A stretch of 12,452 bases of DNA, taken from positions 1 through 12,452 of the forward strand of contig DAOVTG010000053.1 of NCBI GenBank assembly GCA_030633185.1, given 5' to 3'. Numbering within the stretch: position 1 is the first letter of the stretch; every line of letters begins with the position of its first letter. Made by a program: the position numbers and the translations under genes. Under the pieces are notes generated by a model. The model was not told the origin of the DNA. It worked only from the letters and a program-made list of their open reading frames with translations, and searched no databases. This DNA comes from Deltaproteobacteria bacterium (GTDB taxonomy: Bacteria > Desulfobacterota > Anaeroferrophillalia > Anaeroferrophillales > Tharpellaceae). Positions 1-7,241 of this stretch are shown in pieces.

Positions 1-140
1 AAAGTCACGGGATGGCTAAGTAAAAATTTCGATATACAAGATGTTGTGGTTTTTCAGGCGCGAGACCATACATGTAGTATGTCGAGTGCCTGAAAAACCA
101 CAACAGCGCAGTAGATCGGACTTTTTACGACGCCATCAAG
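1..140. mobile_element. MITE-like nested-palindrome element, copy 1 (left tip cut by window edge)
   Basis: A near-identical sequence recurs in the same orientation at 10274-10427. The core is a perfect 16-bp inverted repeat (TTGTGGTTTTTCAGGC at 44-59 and its complement at 88-103) around a smaller CATAC/GTATG hairpin. The outer ends are imperfect inverted repeats: the right end reads GACTTTTTACGACGCCATCA, and the window opens inside the matching left end (AAAGTCACGGG). There is no coding capacity. The right end lies 30 bp before the start of the radical SAM gene, so it forms most of that gene's visible upstream region. Mobility is inferred from the dispersed copies; no transposase is present here. 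Confidence 0.7.
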
Positions 141-169
141 TATAACTAAATTCGGAGAACTGATAGACT

Positions 170-1930
170 ATGCCAACTTCTGACGTCATCTTCCTGCACG
201 CCCCCACCGTTTATGACTTTCGCCAACGGGCCACCCTCTGGGGGCCGACCAGTGATCTGGTACCCTCCGAACCGGTCTTTGATATGTACCCGGTCGGTTT
301 CAGCACCTTGTGCGCCTACCTGGAAGCGGACGGTTTTCGAACCCGCATCGTTAACCTGGCCGCCCGCATGGTGCGTTCCAGGCGCTTTGATGCCGAAAAA
401 CTCATCTCCCGACTCCAGGGACGGGTTTTCGGTATTGATCTCCACTGGATGCCACATGCCCATGGTTCTCTGGAAATTGCCACCCTGGTCAAAAAACATC
501 ACCCTGAAATCCCGATTTTCTTCGGCGGTTACTCTTCATCTTATTTCCATGAGGAACTGATAAGATATCCTCAAGTTGATTATGTTTTACGCGGTGATTC
601 AACTGAAGAACCGTTGCGCCTGCTCATAGAGTGCCTTACTGCCGCTGAAAAGAATCATGAAATCAACGAAGATAATCTGAAAAATATCCCCAACCTGACC
701 TGGAAAGACCGGGCCGGCGAGATCCACATCAATCCCCAGACCTATATTCCTGAAGATCTGGATCACCTGGAAATGAACTATCGACAAATGGTTCGTTCGG
801 TTGTCCGAGATCTCGATTTTCTTAATTACGTACCTTTTAGTCACTGGATTGATTATCCGGCGATGGCGGTTCTCACGGTACGCGGCTGCAAGTATAACTG
901 TGCCTACTGCGGAGGCTCAGCCTCATCTTCTCGTCTGATTACCGGTCGTAAAGCTCCGGCCTTCCGTTCTCCTGAAAAACTGGCTCAAGACATGCGCGAT
1001 ATGTATAAAATCAGTCGCGGACCGGGTTTCCTGTTGGGCGACATTCGCCAACCGGGAATGGACTATGCCCGTAGTTTTTTAAAGGCTGTAAAAGGGTACC
1101 CCGGCCAGGGAATGCTGGAAATTTTCGAGCCGGTTGACCATGCCTTTGCCGAAGAACTGGCTGAAGGACTACCTGAATTCGTTATCGAGTTTTCACCTGA
1201 ATCACACGATGAAAAAGTCCGACGAGCTCTAAATATGCGCTATACCAATGACGAAATCGAAGAGACTATCGCCGCCTGCTTAGATGTCGGCTGTCGACGC
1301 TTTGATCTCTTCTTCATGATTGGCCTGCCTGAGCAGACACCCCAATCGGTACTCGACAGCATCGACTATTTTGAGCGCCTGCTGGAACGCTTTGGCGATG
1401 GCCGGCTCATGCCCTTCATCGGGCCACTGGCCCCCTTCGTCGATCCGGGATGCCCCATCTACGAGCAACCGGAAAAATATGGCTATCACATCCTCTGCCA
1501 AACCTTGGAAGAACACCGCCAGATTCTGCTCGGGCCCACCTGGAAGCACATTCTCAATTATGAAACCCGCTGGATGAACCGCGACGAACTTGCTGATGTA
1601 ACCTATGAAGCCGGCCGCCGACTCAACGCCTTAAAGGCCCGCTTCGGCCTCATCAACCCGACCGTAGCTTTAGAAACCGACAGACGTATTAAACGCGCCG
1701 TCTCACTGATGGCTACGATTGACCAACTGATCAAGGATTGTACGCCCGCAGAACTTGAAAGAGAGCTCATGGCTCTCAAACCGAAGATTGATCGAACTAA
1801 CGTCTCCACCGTCTGCGAAAAAACCGAACTTGACCTGCCTTTTGGTATTACATCTTTCAATCTACCGCAATTACTAAAAATGGGTACCGCCGACATCTGC
1901 AACAATATTTTCAATCGAATGAAGCGCTAA
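170..1930 (+). CDS. B12-binding-domain radical SAM protein, Ta0216-like family
   Basis: A 586-residue protein. The radical SAM cysteine triad CxxxCxxC is at Cys240, Cys244 and Cys247 (VRGCKYNCAYCGG) and would hold a [4Fe-4S] cluster that cleaves S-adenosylmethionine. The N-terminal ~150 residues resemble a cobalamin-binding fold (PVGFSTLCAYLEADGF, then IFFGGYSSSYFHEELI, then DYVLRGDSTEEPL), but the classical B12 DxHxxG motif is not obvious, so cobalamin use is uncertain. The opening DVIFLHAPTVYDFR and the segment FGIDLHWMPHAHGSLEIA match my recollection of the uncharacterised Ta0216-type family. No substrate is known for that family. The C-terminal ~200 residues continue past the radical SAM core without a recognised domain. 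The ATG at 170 has GGAGA at 154-158, with a slightly long spacing. The gene stands alone, convergent with the M23 gene. Confidence 0.85.
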   Translation: MPTSDVIFLHAPTVYDFRQRATLWGPTSDLVPSEPVFDMYPVGFSTLCAYLEADGFRTRIVNLAARMVRSRRFDAEKLISRLQGRVFGIDLHWMPHAHGSLEIATLVKKHHPEIPIFFGGYSSSYFHEELIRYPQVDYVLRGDSTEEPLRLLIECLTAAEKNHEINEDNLKNIPNLTWKDRAGEIHINPQTYIPEDLDHLEMNYRQMVRSVVRDLDFLNYVPFSHWIDYPAMAVLTVRGCKYNCAYCGGSASSSRLITGRKAPAFRSPEKLAQDMRDMYKISRGPGFLLGDIRQPGMDYARSFLKAVKGYPGQGMLEIFEPVDHAFAEELAEGLPEFVIEFSPESHDEKVRRALNMRYTNDEIEETIAACLDVGCRRFDLFFMIGLPEQTPQSVLDSIDYFERLLERFGDGRLMPFIGPLAPFVDPGCPIYEQPEKYGYHILCQTLEEHRQILLGPTWKHILNYETRWMNRDELADVTYEAGRRLNALKARFGLINPTVALETDRRIKRAVSLMATIDQLIKDCTPAELERELMALKPKIDRTNVSTVCEKTELDLPFGITSFNLPQLLKMGTADICNNIFNRMKR

Positions 1931-1939
1931 CCCTGTAAT

Positions 1940-2013
1940 GGTCTAAGGAGTCAAAAGGGTCAAAGGAGTCGAAGGAGGCAACCTCTTAAGACCCCTTTGA
2001 CCTTTTAGACCCT
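1940..2013. terminator. Long imperfect stem-loop between convergent genes, possible two-way terminator
   Basis: The left arm begins GGTCTAAGGAGTCAAAAGGG at 1940. The right arm ends at 2013 and, read in complement, begins GGTCTAAAAGGTCAAAGGGG. The 22-bp arms match at 18 positions. The loop region holds a further small inverted repeat (AAGGAGG near 1971 with CCTCTT near 1982). The left arm is built from 8-10-bp imperfect direct repeats of the AGGAGTCAA type. It lies just past the radical SAM stop and about 60 bp past the M23 stop. No strong T-run follows on either strand, so Rho-independent termination is plausible but not shown. Confidence 0.5.
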
Positions 2014-2074
2014 TTGCATCCCATCTTTTAGTACTACTCTGGCTAGACCCGGTTAAGTATTCCCGGGGGTAAAG

Positions 2075-3403
2075 CTATTTTGCAGTAGTATTGCTTGCCG
2101 AGCTGGATCTCTCGCGGTCGAGAAAATTGAAATACTCTTGAACCCGGAGTTTAAATTCGGGGAGAGCGGGCTTGGGGAGAGGGGCTGAGGGGATACGTTC
2201 AATCTTTAAAGGGTTGATGGGCCGTCCGTTCTTAAAAACCCGATAGTCAAGATGCGGACCGGTCGCCAGACCGGTGGCTCCGACATAACCGATGATCTGT
2301 CCTTGATTAACTTTTTTACCGACCCTGATGCCGCGACCAAAACGGCTGAGATGAATATAGGTTGTCTGATACTGGTTAGGGTGGCGCAGACGGACTTTGT
2401 TGCCATTATTTTTATCGTAACTGCGCTGAGTCACAGTCCCACTGGCCACCGCCATTATCGGCGTCCCGACGGGTGCGGCATAATCGATGGCCCGATGCGG
2501 CCGCCAGACATTCAAAACCGGATGCAAGCGGCGATTGCTGTAACCTGAAGAAATCCGGCTGTAGCTTAAAGGGGCTTTAAGAAAAGCTTTTTTCAAACTG
2601 CGCCCTTGGGGATCATAATAGGCAGCCAGTTCCTTTTCGACATAGTAGACGGCCCGATAACTCTCCCCCTGATTGACAAACTCAGCCGCCAACAACCTGC
2701 CGTAACCGGAGAAGACTCCGTCACGATAACGTTTTTCAACGAGCACACGAAATAAATCACCCTGCCGCAAATCACGCATAAAATCGATATCCCAAGCGAA
2801 GATATCAACCAGGCGGCAAGCCAATCCGGGCTTCTCACCAATCCGGGAAACGGTTAAAAAAAGTGAGCTCTCAATGGTTCCGCCAATCGCGCAGCGTTCC
2901 ACTTGGTAAGCAATTGCCTCTTTGCTGATGGCGAACTGGTCATTTTCATAACTGATAAGTAACTGATCATCACTATCGATTTCATACGTAAAACATTTAA
3001 AACAACCATCCTCAAGCAACATGCAATAGGGCTGGCCGGCACAGATATCTCTGACCGGAAAGACCTCCTCACACTCTTTTGCCAAAAAGAAGATATCCCG
3101 GGCACTAAAATAATCACCCAGCAAGGAACTTAAGGTATCTCCTTTTCCGATAGTTCCGGCAATCTCCTCCAGATTGACGGATTTTTCTTCAATAGTCAGG
3201 CTCTTTTCCAAACTCTTAGGGGACGTTTCAGAGAGGGAAATTACGGATTCGGGTTTTTCTCCGGATTCGGAGGGTGGCTCTATCGGAAAATGGTGACGAT
3301 AAAGTAGGCTGCCACCAAACATCATGCAGAAAACCAGAAGAAACCTCAAACGCCTCCGACTTTTCTGATACCAACGTTGCAACCAACTACTTATATGGGG
3401 CAA
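2075..3403 (-). CDS. M23-family murein endopeptidase (MepM-like), membrane-anchored
   Basis: A 442-residue protein, probably periplasmic and tethered by an N-terminal membrane segment (about residues 19-36, preceded by basic residues). Residues about 80-150 form a LysM/OapA-like region (TIGKGDTLSSLL). The C-terminal half is a lysostaphin-type M23 domain: HRAIDYAAPVGTPIMA gives the HxxxD zinc ligands His303 and Asp307, followed by SGTV, a central His351, and TGPHLDYRV at 382-390. In most M23 enzymes the last motif is HxH; here the second histidine, normally a zinc ligand, is Asp386. The expected role is cutting peptide cross-links in peptidoglycan, as in MepM. The start is TTG: the in-frame stop upstream leaves no ATG before the membrane segment, and AAAGG at 3413-3417 lies 9 nt before it. 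It follows TrpB2 after a 313-bp gap filled with repeats. Confidence 0.9.
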   Translation of the reverse strand: MPHISSWLQRWYQKSRRRLRFLLVFCMMFGGSLLYRHHFPIEPPSESGEKPESVISLSETSPKSLEKSLTIEEKSVNLEEIAGTIGKGDTLSSLLGDYFSARDIFFLAKECEEVFPVRDICAGQPYCMLLEDGCFKCFTYEIDSDDQLLISYENDQFAISKEAIAYQVERCAIGGTIESSLFLTVSRIGEKPGLACRLVDIFAWDIDFMRDLRQGDLFRVLVEKRYRDGVFSGYGRLLAAEFVNQGESYRAVYYVEKELAAYYDPQGRSLKKAFLKAPLSYSRISSGYSNRRLHPVLNVWRPHRAIDYAAPVGTPIMAVASGTVTQRSYDKNNGNKVRLRHPNQYQTTYIHLSRFGRGIRVGKKVNQGQIIGYVGATGLATGPHLDYRVFKNGRPINPLKIERIPSAPLPKPALPEFKLRVQEYFNFLDRERSSSASNTTAK

Positions 3404-3412
3404 TATCAGACA

Positions 3413-3417
3413 CCTTT
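3413..3417 (-). promoter_or_regulatory. Shine-Dalgarno AAAGG that fixes the TTG start of the M23 gene
   Basis: Read on the minus strand, AAAGG is followed by 9 nt and then TTG (3403-3401). The only other in-frame candidates after the stop codon are CTG and ATA. Internal methionines lie inside the membrane segment, so TTG is the most sensible start. Confidence 0.5.
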
Positions 3418-3462
3418 AACTAAATTCGAGAACACCGCAAACTCTGCTTCGCCCTCTTGAAT

Positions 3463-3513
3463 GGGGTCAAAGCATTGCATAAATGCTTCCCATTGACGCA
3501 AAGCAATGACCCC
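3463..3513 (+). repeat. REP-like hairpin, copy 1 of the GGGGTCAAAGC / GCAATGACCCC family
   Basis: The outer arms are GGGGTCAAAGC (3463-3473) and GCAATGACCCC (3503-3513), which pair except for an A-A internal mismatch. The 29-nt core differs from those of the other copies. Upstream is the shared flank GCTTCGCCC (3446-3454). It forms an inverted pair with the copy at 3568-3647. The right flanks of both copies carry a related CCGAGA-type motif, so similarity extends beyond the hairpin itself. Confidence 0.65.
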
Positions 3514-3567
3514 GACCGAGATAGAGTGAACTTTTTATCACGGAGTTTGTTCGACCTGTCTCGGCTG

Positions 3568-3647
3568 GGGGCATTGCTTTACAAATGGTGGCCGGAATGT
3601 CCGCATAAGCCACAATCTACGCCCGCCATTTGTAAAGCTTTGACCCC
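3568..3647 (-). repeat. REP-like hairpin, copy 2, inverted relative to copy 1
   Basis: On the minus strand the arms are GGGGTCAAAGC (3647-3637) and GCAATGCCCC (3577-3568, one base shorter than copy 1). Inside them is a perfect 13-bp stem (GCTTTACAAATGG at 3576-3588, its complement at 3626-3638) with a 37-nt loop. The minus-strand upstream flank reads GAACATCGCTTCGCCC, matching GAACATTGCTTCGC before copy 3 at 9461. Together with copy 1 it occupies the TrpB2-M23 gap; no promoter was recognised there. Confidence 0.65.
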
Positions 3648-3716
3648 GTCGAAGTGGGCGAAGCGATGTTCGCCGCTATCCGCTGCAACTTAACACTATA
3701 TCTATTTATTTCAAAC

Positions 3717-5111
3717 TCACCATTTACCGGTACGTTTTTCAGCGGCTTTTGGAAGTCCCTCAAGAGATGACTCGATCGATTTTCTAAACTCCTCTTCCGG
3801 AATTTCATAATCTTCGAGTCGGCCATTCAAATATGCATCATAGCCGGAGAGATCAAGTAAACCGTGACCACTGTAACCAAAAAGAATGACCTTCTCTTTA
3901 CCCTCTTCCTTGGCCTGTTTGGCCTGGCGAATGGTCGCCGCAATGGCGTGACTGGTTTCGGGCGCACAGATTGTGCCCTCGGTCCGGGCCCACTGAATGG
4001 CCGCGGCGTAACACTCCATCTGGGGAATACTTTCAGGCTCTAAAAGACCTTCCACCGTAGCTTGGCTGACCAGCGGTGCCATACCATGATAACGCAACCC
4101 CCCGGCATGCAGCGGCGGGGCGACAAAGTTATGACCCAGGGTGTGCATCGGCAGGAGAGGTGTCATCCCGGTAGTATCACCAAAATCATAGGCAAAAGGA
4201 GCTTTGGTCAAACTCGGGCAGGATTGCGGTTCAACCGGAATAATAGTGATCTCGGCACCGTGAATTTTATCATTGACAAAAGGAAAGGAGAGACCGGCAA
4301 AATTACTACCGCCACCGGCACAGCCAATCACGATATCGGGTTTTTTGACCCCGGCCAGAGCCAACTGTTTTTTAGCCTCAAGGCCGATAATTGTCTGGTG
4401 TAAAAGGACATGGTTAAGAACGCTGCCGAGAGAGTATTTGGTATCTCCACTCTTGTCACTAACAGCCGCTTCAATCGCTTCGCTGATCGCCATCCCGAGA
4501 CTGCCCGGGGTATCGGGAAACTGTTCGAGAAAGCTCCTGCCGGCAGCAGTTTCGTTACTAGGACTGGCGATACAGGTGCCGCCCCAGGTTTCCATCAGGA
4601 TCTTGCGATAGGGTTTTTGGTCAAAACTGATCCGCACCATAAAAACTTTACACTCCAAACCGACCAGAGCACTGGCGTAGCAAAGCGCACTACCCCATTG
4701 TCCGGCTCCGGTTTCAGTGGTCAGGCGTTTGGTACCGAACTCCTTATTATACCAGGCCTGAGCCAGAGCCGAATTGGGCTTGTGGCTGCCAGCCGGGGAT
4801 GTACTCTCATCCTTATAGTAGATCCGGGCCGGGGTTCCCAGGGCTTTTTCAAGCCTTATCGCCCGCTTTAAGGGGGCAGGACGATAACTGGACAATAGAG
4901 CCAACAACGGTTCCGGAATATCAATCCAACGCTCCTGGCTCACTTCTTGTTCGATCAGGTTCATAGGAAAAATGGGAGCCAACATCTCCGGAGTCACCGG
5001 GCTTCCGTCCGGGGTCTGCAATGGCTCCATCGGTGAAGGCAGATCGGCCGCCAGATTATACCACTGCCGGGGAATTTCATCATCCCGCAAAACAAATTTC
5101 TGTTCAATCAT
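3717..5111 (-). CDS. trpB: Tryptophan synthase beta chain, TrpB2 type
   Basis: A 464-residue PLP enzyme that would condense indole with serine to give tryptophan in the cytoplasm. The PLP lysine is Lys111 in AGSHKPNSA, the catalytic-type glutamate is Glu133 in ETGAGQWG, and the phosphate-binding loop is GCAGGGSNF (263-271). The long N-terminal extension (DEIPRQWYNLAADLP, then RPAPLKRA) and the HAGGLRYHGMAP segment are typical of the TrpB2 subgroup rather than the classical TrpB1 that pairs tightly with TrpA. No other trp gene is in the window, which fits the stand-alone habit of TrpB2. The ATG start is supported by AAGGAGGA at 5128-5121 with 9-nt spacing. It begins 41 bp after the amidase stop, so the two are probably cotranscribed. 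TrpB2 enzymes may salvage indole or use other substrates; this cannot be decided here. Confidence 0.92.
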   Translation of the reverse strand: MIEQKFVLRDDEIPRQWYNLAADLPSPMEPLQTPDGSPVTPEMLAPIFPMNLIEQEVSQERWIDIPEPLLALLSSYRPAPLKRAIRLEKALGTPARIYYKDESTSPAGSHKPNSALAQAWYNKEFGTKRLTTETGAGQWGSALCYASALVGLECKVFMVRISFDQKPYRKILMETWGGTCIASPSNETAAGRSFLEQFPDTPGSLGMAISEAIEAAVSDKSGDTKYSLGSVLNHVLLHQTIIGLEAKKQLALAGVKKPDIVIGCAGGGSNFAGLSFPFVNDKIHGAEITIIPVEPQSCPSLTKAPFAYDFGDTTGMTPLLPMHTLGHNFVAPPLHAGGLRYHGMAPLVSQATVEGLLEPESIPQMECYAAAIQWARTEGTICAPETSHAIAATIRQAKQAKEEGKEKVILFGYSGHGLLDLSGYDAYLNGRLEDYEIPEEEFRKSIESSLEGLPKAAEKRTGKW

Positions 5112-5152
5112 TTTCTGGTCTCCTCCTTATGACAATTAATTCGTTAATACTC

Positions 5153-6937
5153 CTACAATCGAGCAAGTTTAATTTCATCAATATATTTTTCTATCCCGTC
5201 GGCCAGACCTTCGGCAACTTTCTGCCGATAGGCCGCCGTCGCCAGGCGCTGGGCTTCCATCTTGTTTGAGATGAAAGAGACCTCAACCAGGATACTCGGC
5301 ATCTGAGCTCCGATCAGAACATAAAACGGGGCCTGTTTGACGCCCAGATTTTTGACATTCTTGTACGATTTCCTCAATCTTTTTACCAGAGACTGCTGTA
5401 CACAGCCAGCCAGGCGGCTCGACTCCTTGATTTTGGAGTTCTGCATAAGGTCATTAAGAATTGACTGTAGTTGACCAATATTCTTGGTCGAGGTCGCATT
5501 CTCCAGAGCCGCCAGTTCCATCGCCTCTTTGTCGGTCGAGAGGTTAAGAAAATAGGTCTCTACCCCATGTACTCGACGATTACGACTGGCATTAGCATGA
5601 ATTGAAACAAAAAGATCCGCCTTTTTGGTATTGGCGACCACGGTTCTCTCCTCCAAAGGAATAAATCGATCCCTATTTCTCGTGGTTATAACCCGGCATT
5701 TAAGCCGATCTATCAAAACCGCTTTCAACCTTTTCGTAATATCAAGAACAATATCCTTCTCTCTGCCGCCTCCCGCTGACAGCGCACCAGGATCTTTACC
5801 GCCATGACCGGCATCAAGCACGATGGTTCCAACCCCGAGCCCTAACTGCTGCGCCAAACTCGGGATCCCCGATTTTCCAGCTTTTTTAACCGGCCCCGAT
5901 TTGCCCCTTTTCTTTCTCACCTTTTTGTAGTCGCCCCCGATCACATCAATAACAATCCGGGGTGGATGGCTTAAAGCAAAAATCTTGTAGTGATCAATAT
6001 CAGCAACATGGACAACGGCCCGCACCGTATGTGAGTTGAATTGGGAGACTTTAACTCGTTGCAGGATGCCATCATTAATCTGCACCTCCCGGTTGATTTC
6101 CGGGATCACGGCATCGGCCAGATTCAGATAGATCGATTTAGTTTTTTTGCTGTTATGCCGGTCTTTGAGGATACCCTTGGTAAATTTGGTCTCCTTGTCA
6201 AGATCAATAACAACTCGGGTATAGGTTGGTGATGACCAATGGCGTAGATTTATAACCTTAGCATATCTTTTTCGATTAACCTGCTTAGCTTTTACAACTT
6301 TAGCAGGCGGCTTTCGACGACGATCTTGCCGATATTTTGCCTTTGTTACTCTAGGTTTTTTTCTTAGGATCCGGTTTTTTTTGACGCTCTCAGTGATTTT
6401 TGGCGGGCTTAAATCATGAAGTCCGGCCTGAACTCTTTCCCGCATATCGGATTTAGGAAAATCCCGTAGCAGGCGCCGCCAGTGTTCCCGAGCTTTTTTC
6501 TTATCCTTTAATTTGAGAGCAATGGTTCCGAGATTATATAGCGCATCATCAGCTAAACGACTCTGATCGTAGTTTTTAAGCAGCATCTTGTAGCGTTTTG
6601 CTGCCTGCTGTAAATCAGATGACCAGCCTGAATAGTTGTGAAGGGAGATGTATAAGCTGGCTGCCAGATATAGCGAATCATCGGCCCGTTTGCTCTTGGG
6701 ATAGCGTCTGGCAACTGTGTCAAACTCGCCTATCAAGGATTCCCAGCGATGACGCTGGCCCCAGCCTTTGGAGTTCGCCATAAAATGGTTATAGTTTGCT
6801 TTTGCCTCCTTGTAGTTCTTCTCAGCGGGCAACTGGGAGCCCGCCCCATAAAGAGTCCCGGCACCGATCAGCCCCGACATCAAGACAAGAATAAAAACAA
6901 CCAGCAGATTTTTTAAGCCGAAACGGTAAAAAGGCAA
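5153..6937 (-). CDS. amiC: N-acetylmuramoyl-L-alanine amidase (AmiC-like) with TPR and AMIN regions
   Basis: A 594-residue exported cell-wall hydrolase. A signal peptide (basic residues, then a hydrophobic run at about 11-30) is followed by a TPR/YbgF-like helical region (about 40-175), a Lys/Arg-rich linker (180-225), an AMIN domain for envelope targeting (about 226-335), another basic linker, and an Amidase_3 domain (368-585). The zinc ligands are visible: His378 in DAGHGG, Glu393 in GREKD and His447 in SIHANA; the catalytic Glu552 is in VEVSFISN. It should cut the bond between MurNAc and L-Ala, for example during cell separation. The only in-frame start giving a complete signal peptide is TTG at 6937, which has no clear Shine-Dalgarno. 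A short ORF with a strong one overlaps it (6913-6984), which suggests translational coupling. TrpB2 follows 41 bp downstream. Confidence 0.93.
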   Translation of the reverse strand: MPFYRFGLKNLLVVFILVLMSGLIGAGTLYGAGSQLPAEKNYKEAKANYNHFMANSKGWGQRHRWESLIGEFDTVARRYPKSKRADDSLYLAASLYISLHNYSGWSSDLQQAAKRYKMLLKNYDQSRLADDALYNLGTIALKLKDKKKAREHWRRLLRDFPKSDMRERVQAGLHDLSPPKITESVKKNRILRKKPRVTKAKYRQDRRRKPPAKVVKAKQVNRKRYAKVINLRHWSSPTYTRVVIDLDKETKFTKGILKDRHNSKKTKSIYLNLADAVIPEINREVQINDGILQRVKVSQFNSHTVRAVVHVADIDHYKIFALSHPPRIVIDVIGGDYKKVRKKRGKSGPVKKAGKSGIPSLAQQLGLGVGTIVLDAGHGGKDPGALSAGGGREKDIVLDITKRLKAVLIDRLKCRVITTRNRDRFIPLEERTVVANTKKADLFVSIHANASRNRRVHGVETYFLNLSTDKEAMELAALENATSTKNIGQLQSILNDLMQNSKIKESSRLAGCVQQSLVKRLRKSYKNVKNLGVKQAPFYVLIGAQMPSILVEVSFISNKMEAQRLATAAYRQKVAEGLADGIEKYIDEIKLARL

Positions 6938-6984
6938 AAGATTAGTCCATTAATGCAATTTATATTGAGGATTGAGAGATCCAT
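6913..6984 (-). CDS. Short leader ORF overlapping the amidase start
   Basis: A 23-codon ORF starting with ATG at 6984, preceded by GGAGGG (6995-6990) at 5-nt spacing, the best ribosome-binding site upstream of the amidase. It ends with TAA at 6915-6913, inside the amidase reading frame but in a different frame, 20 nt past the amidase TTG. The peptide (MDLSILNINC, then INGLIFCLFTVSA) has no recognised domain. It may deliver ribosomes to the weak TTG start. It could also be chance, or the trace of a frameshift near the 5' end. Confidence 0.35.
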   Translation of the reverse strand: MDLSILNINCINGLIFCLFTVSA

Positions 6985-7057
6985 TACAACCCTCCACCAA
7001 TAGCATAAAAGTGAACCAATTTTCAACTACTCTTGCATAAAACTCAAATAAAAAAAT

Positions 7058-7111
7058 GGGCTGCTATTCGCGGTCGGATGAATGCTTTAGTTCGGCGATT
7101 ATTTGCCGATT
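7058..7111 (-). repeat. Partial attC-like repeat, left border of the accessory block
   Basis: It matches 9214-9267 in the same orientation over about 55 bp with few differences. Read on the minus strand it has GCCGAAC (7096-7090), a 4-nt spacer, GCATTCATCCG (7085-7075), then ACCGCGAATAGC. The complementary half that completes the palindrome at 9165-9252 is missing here; the sequence turns AT-rich below 7058. It is therefore a truncated copy. Confidence 0.5.
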
Positions 7112-7212
7112 AAGCTGTTGAGGGAAAAGTGCTTTGTAATTTAATTTTACTCCGATTCCAATTAAGGTCTTTGGGGCTCGGTTTAGTAATCGTCATCGTT
7201 AAAAATTGTTTG

Positions 7213-7229
7213 TTGAATGATTCATTCAA
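7213..7229 (-). terminator. Palindrome after the antitoxin gene, possible terminator
   Basis: TTGAATGATTCATTCAA is a perfect 8-bp inverted repeat around one base, 12 nt past the antitoxin stop. On the minus strand it is followed by CAAACAATTTTTAAC, with a short T-run. The stem is AT-rich, so it would be weak; a protein-binding palindrome is an alternative. Confidence 0.35.
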
Positions 7230-7241
7230 CGCCTTGCTGGC

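Noticed and set aside
146..502. Minus-strand ORF opposite the start of the radical SAM gene
   Set aside because: It lies antisense to a well-supported gene, has no recognisable domain, and is explained by codon bias of the real frame. The same applies to other antisense and shifted frames within the large genes.
1940..1980. Tandem AGGAGTCAA units considered as a CRISPR or iteron array
   Set aside because: The units are 8-10 bp, imperfect and contiguous, without spacers, replication genes or cas genes, and they pair with a complementary arm downstream.
2041..2074. ACCCGG/CCGGG inverted repeat just past the M23 stop as a terminator
   Set aside because: The stem is only about 5 bp and no T-run follows on the minus strand. 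The larger stem-loop at 1940-2013 is the better candidate.
3463..3647. The GGGGTCA-armed hairpins considered as attC sites
   Set aside because: The arms do not contain RYYYAAC/GTTRRRY boxes, and the copies lie between housekeeping-type genes without cassette genes beside them.
7211..7231. GTTGAAT and ATTCAAC within a palindrome, both fitting integron core-site consensus
   Set aside because: The two boxes face each other directly with no L boxes or spacer, so they cannot form an attC site. A simple hairpin after the antitoxin gene explains them better.
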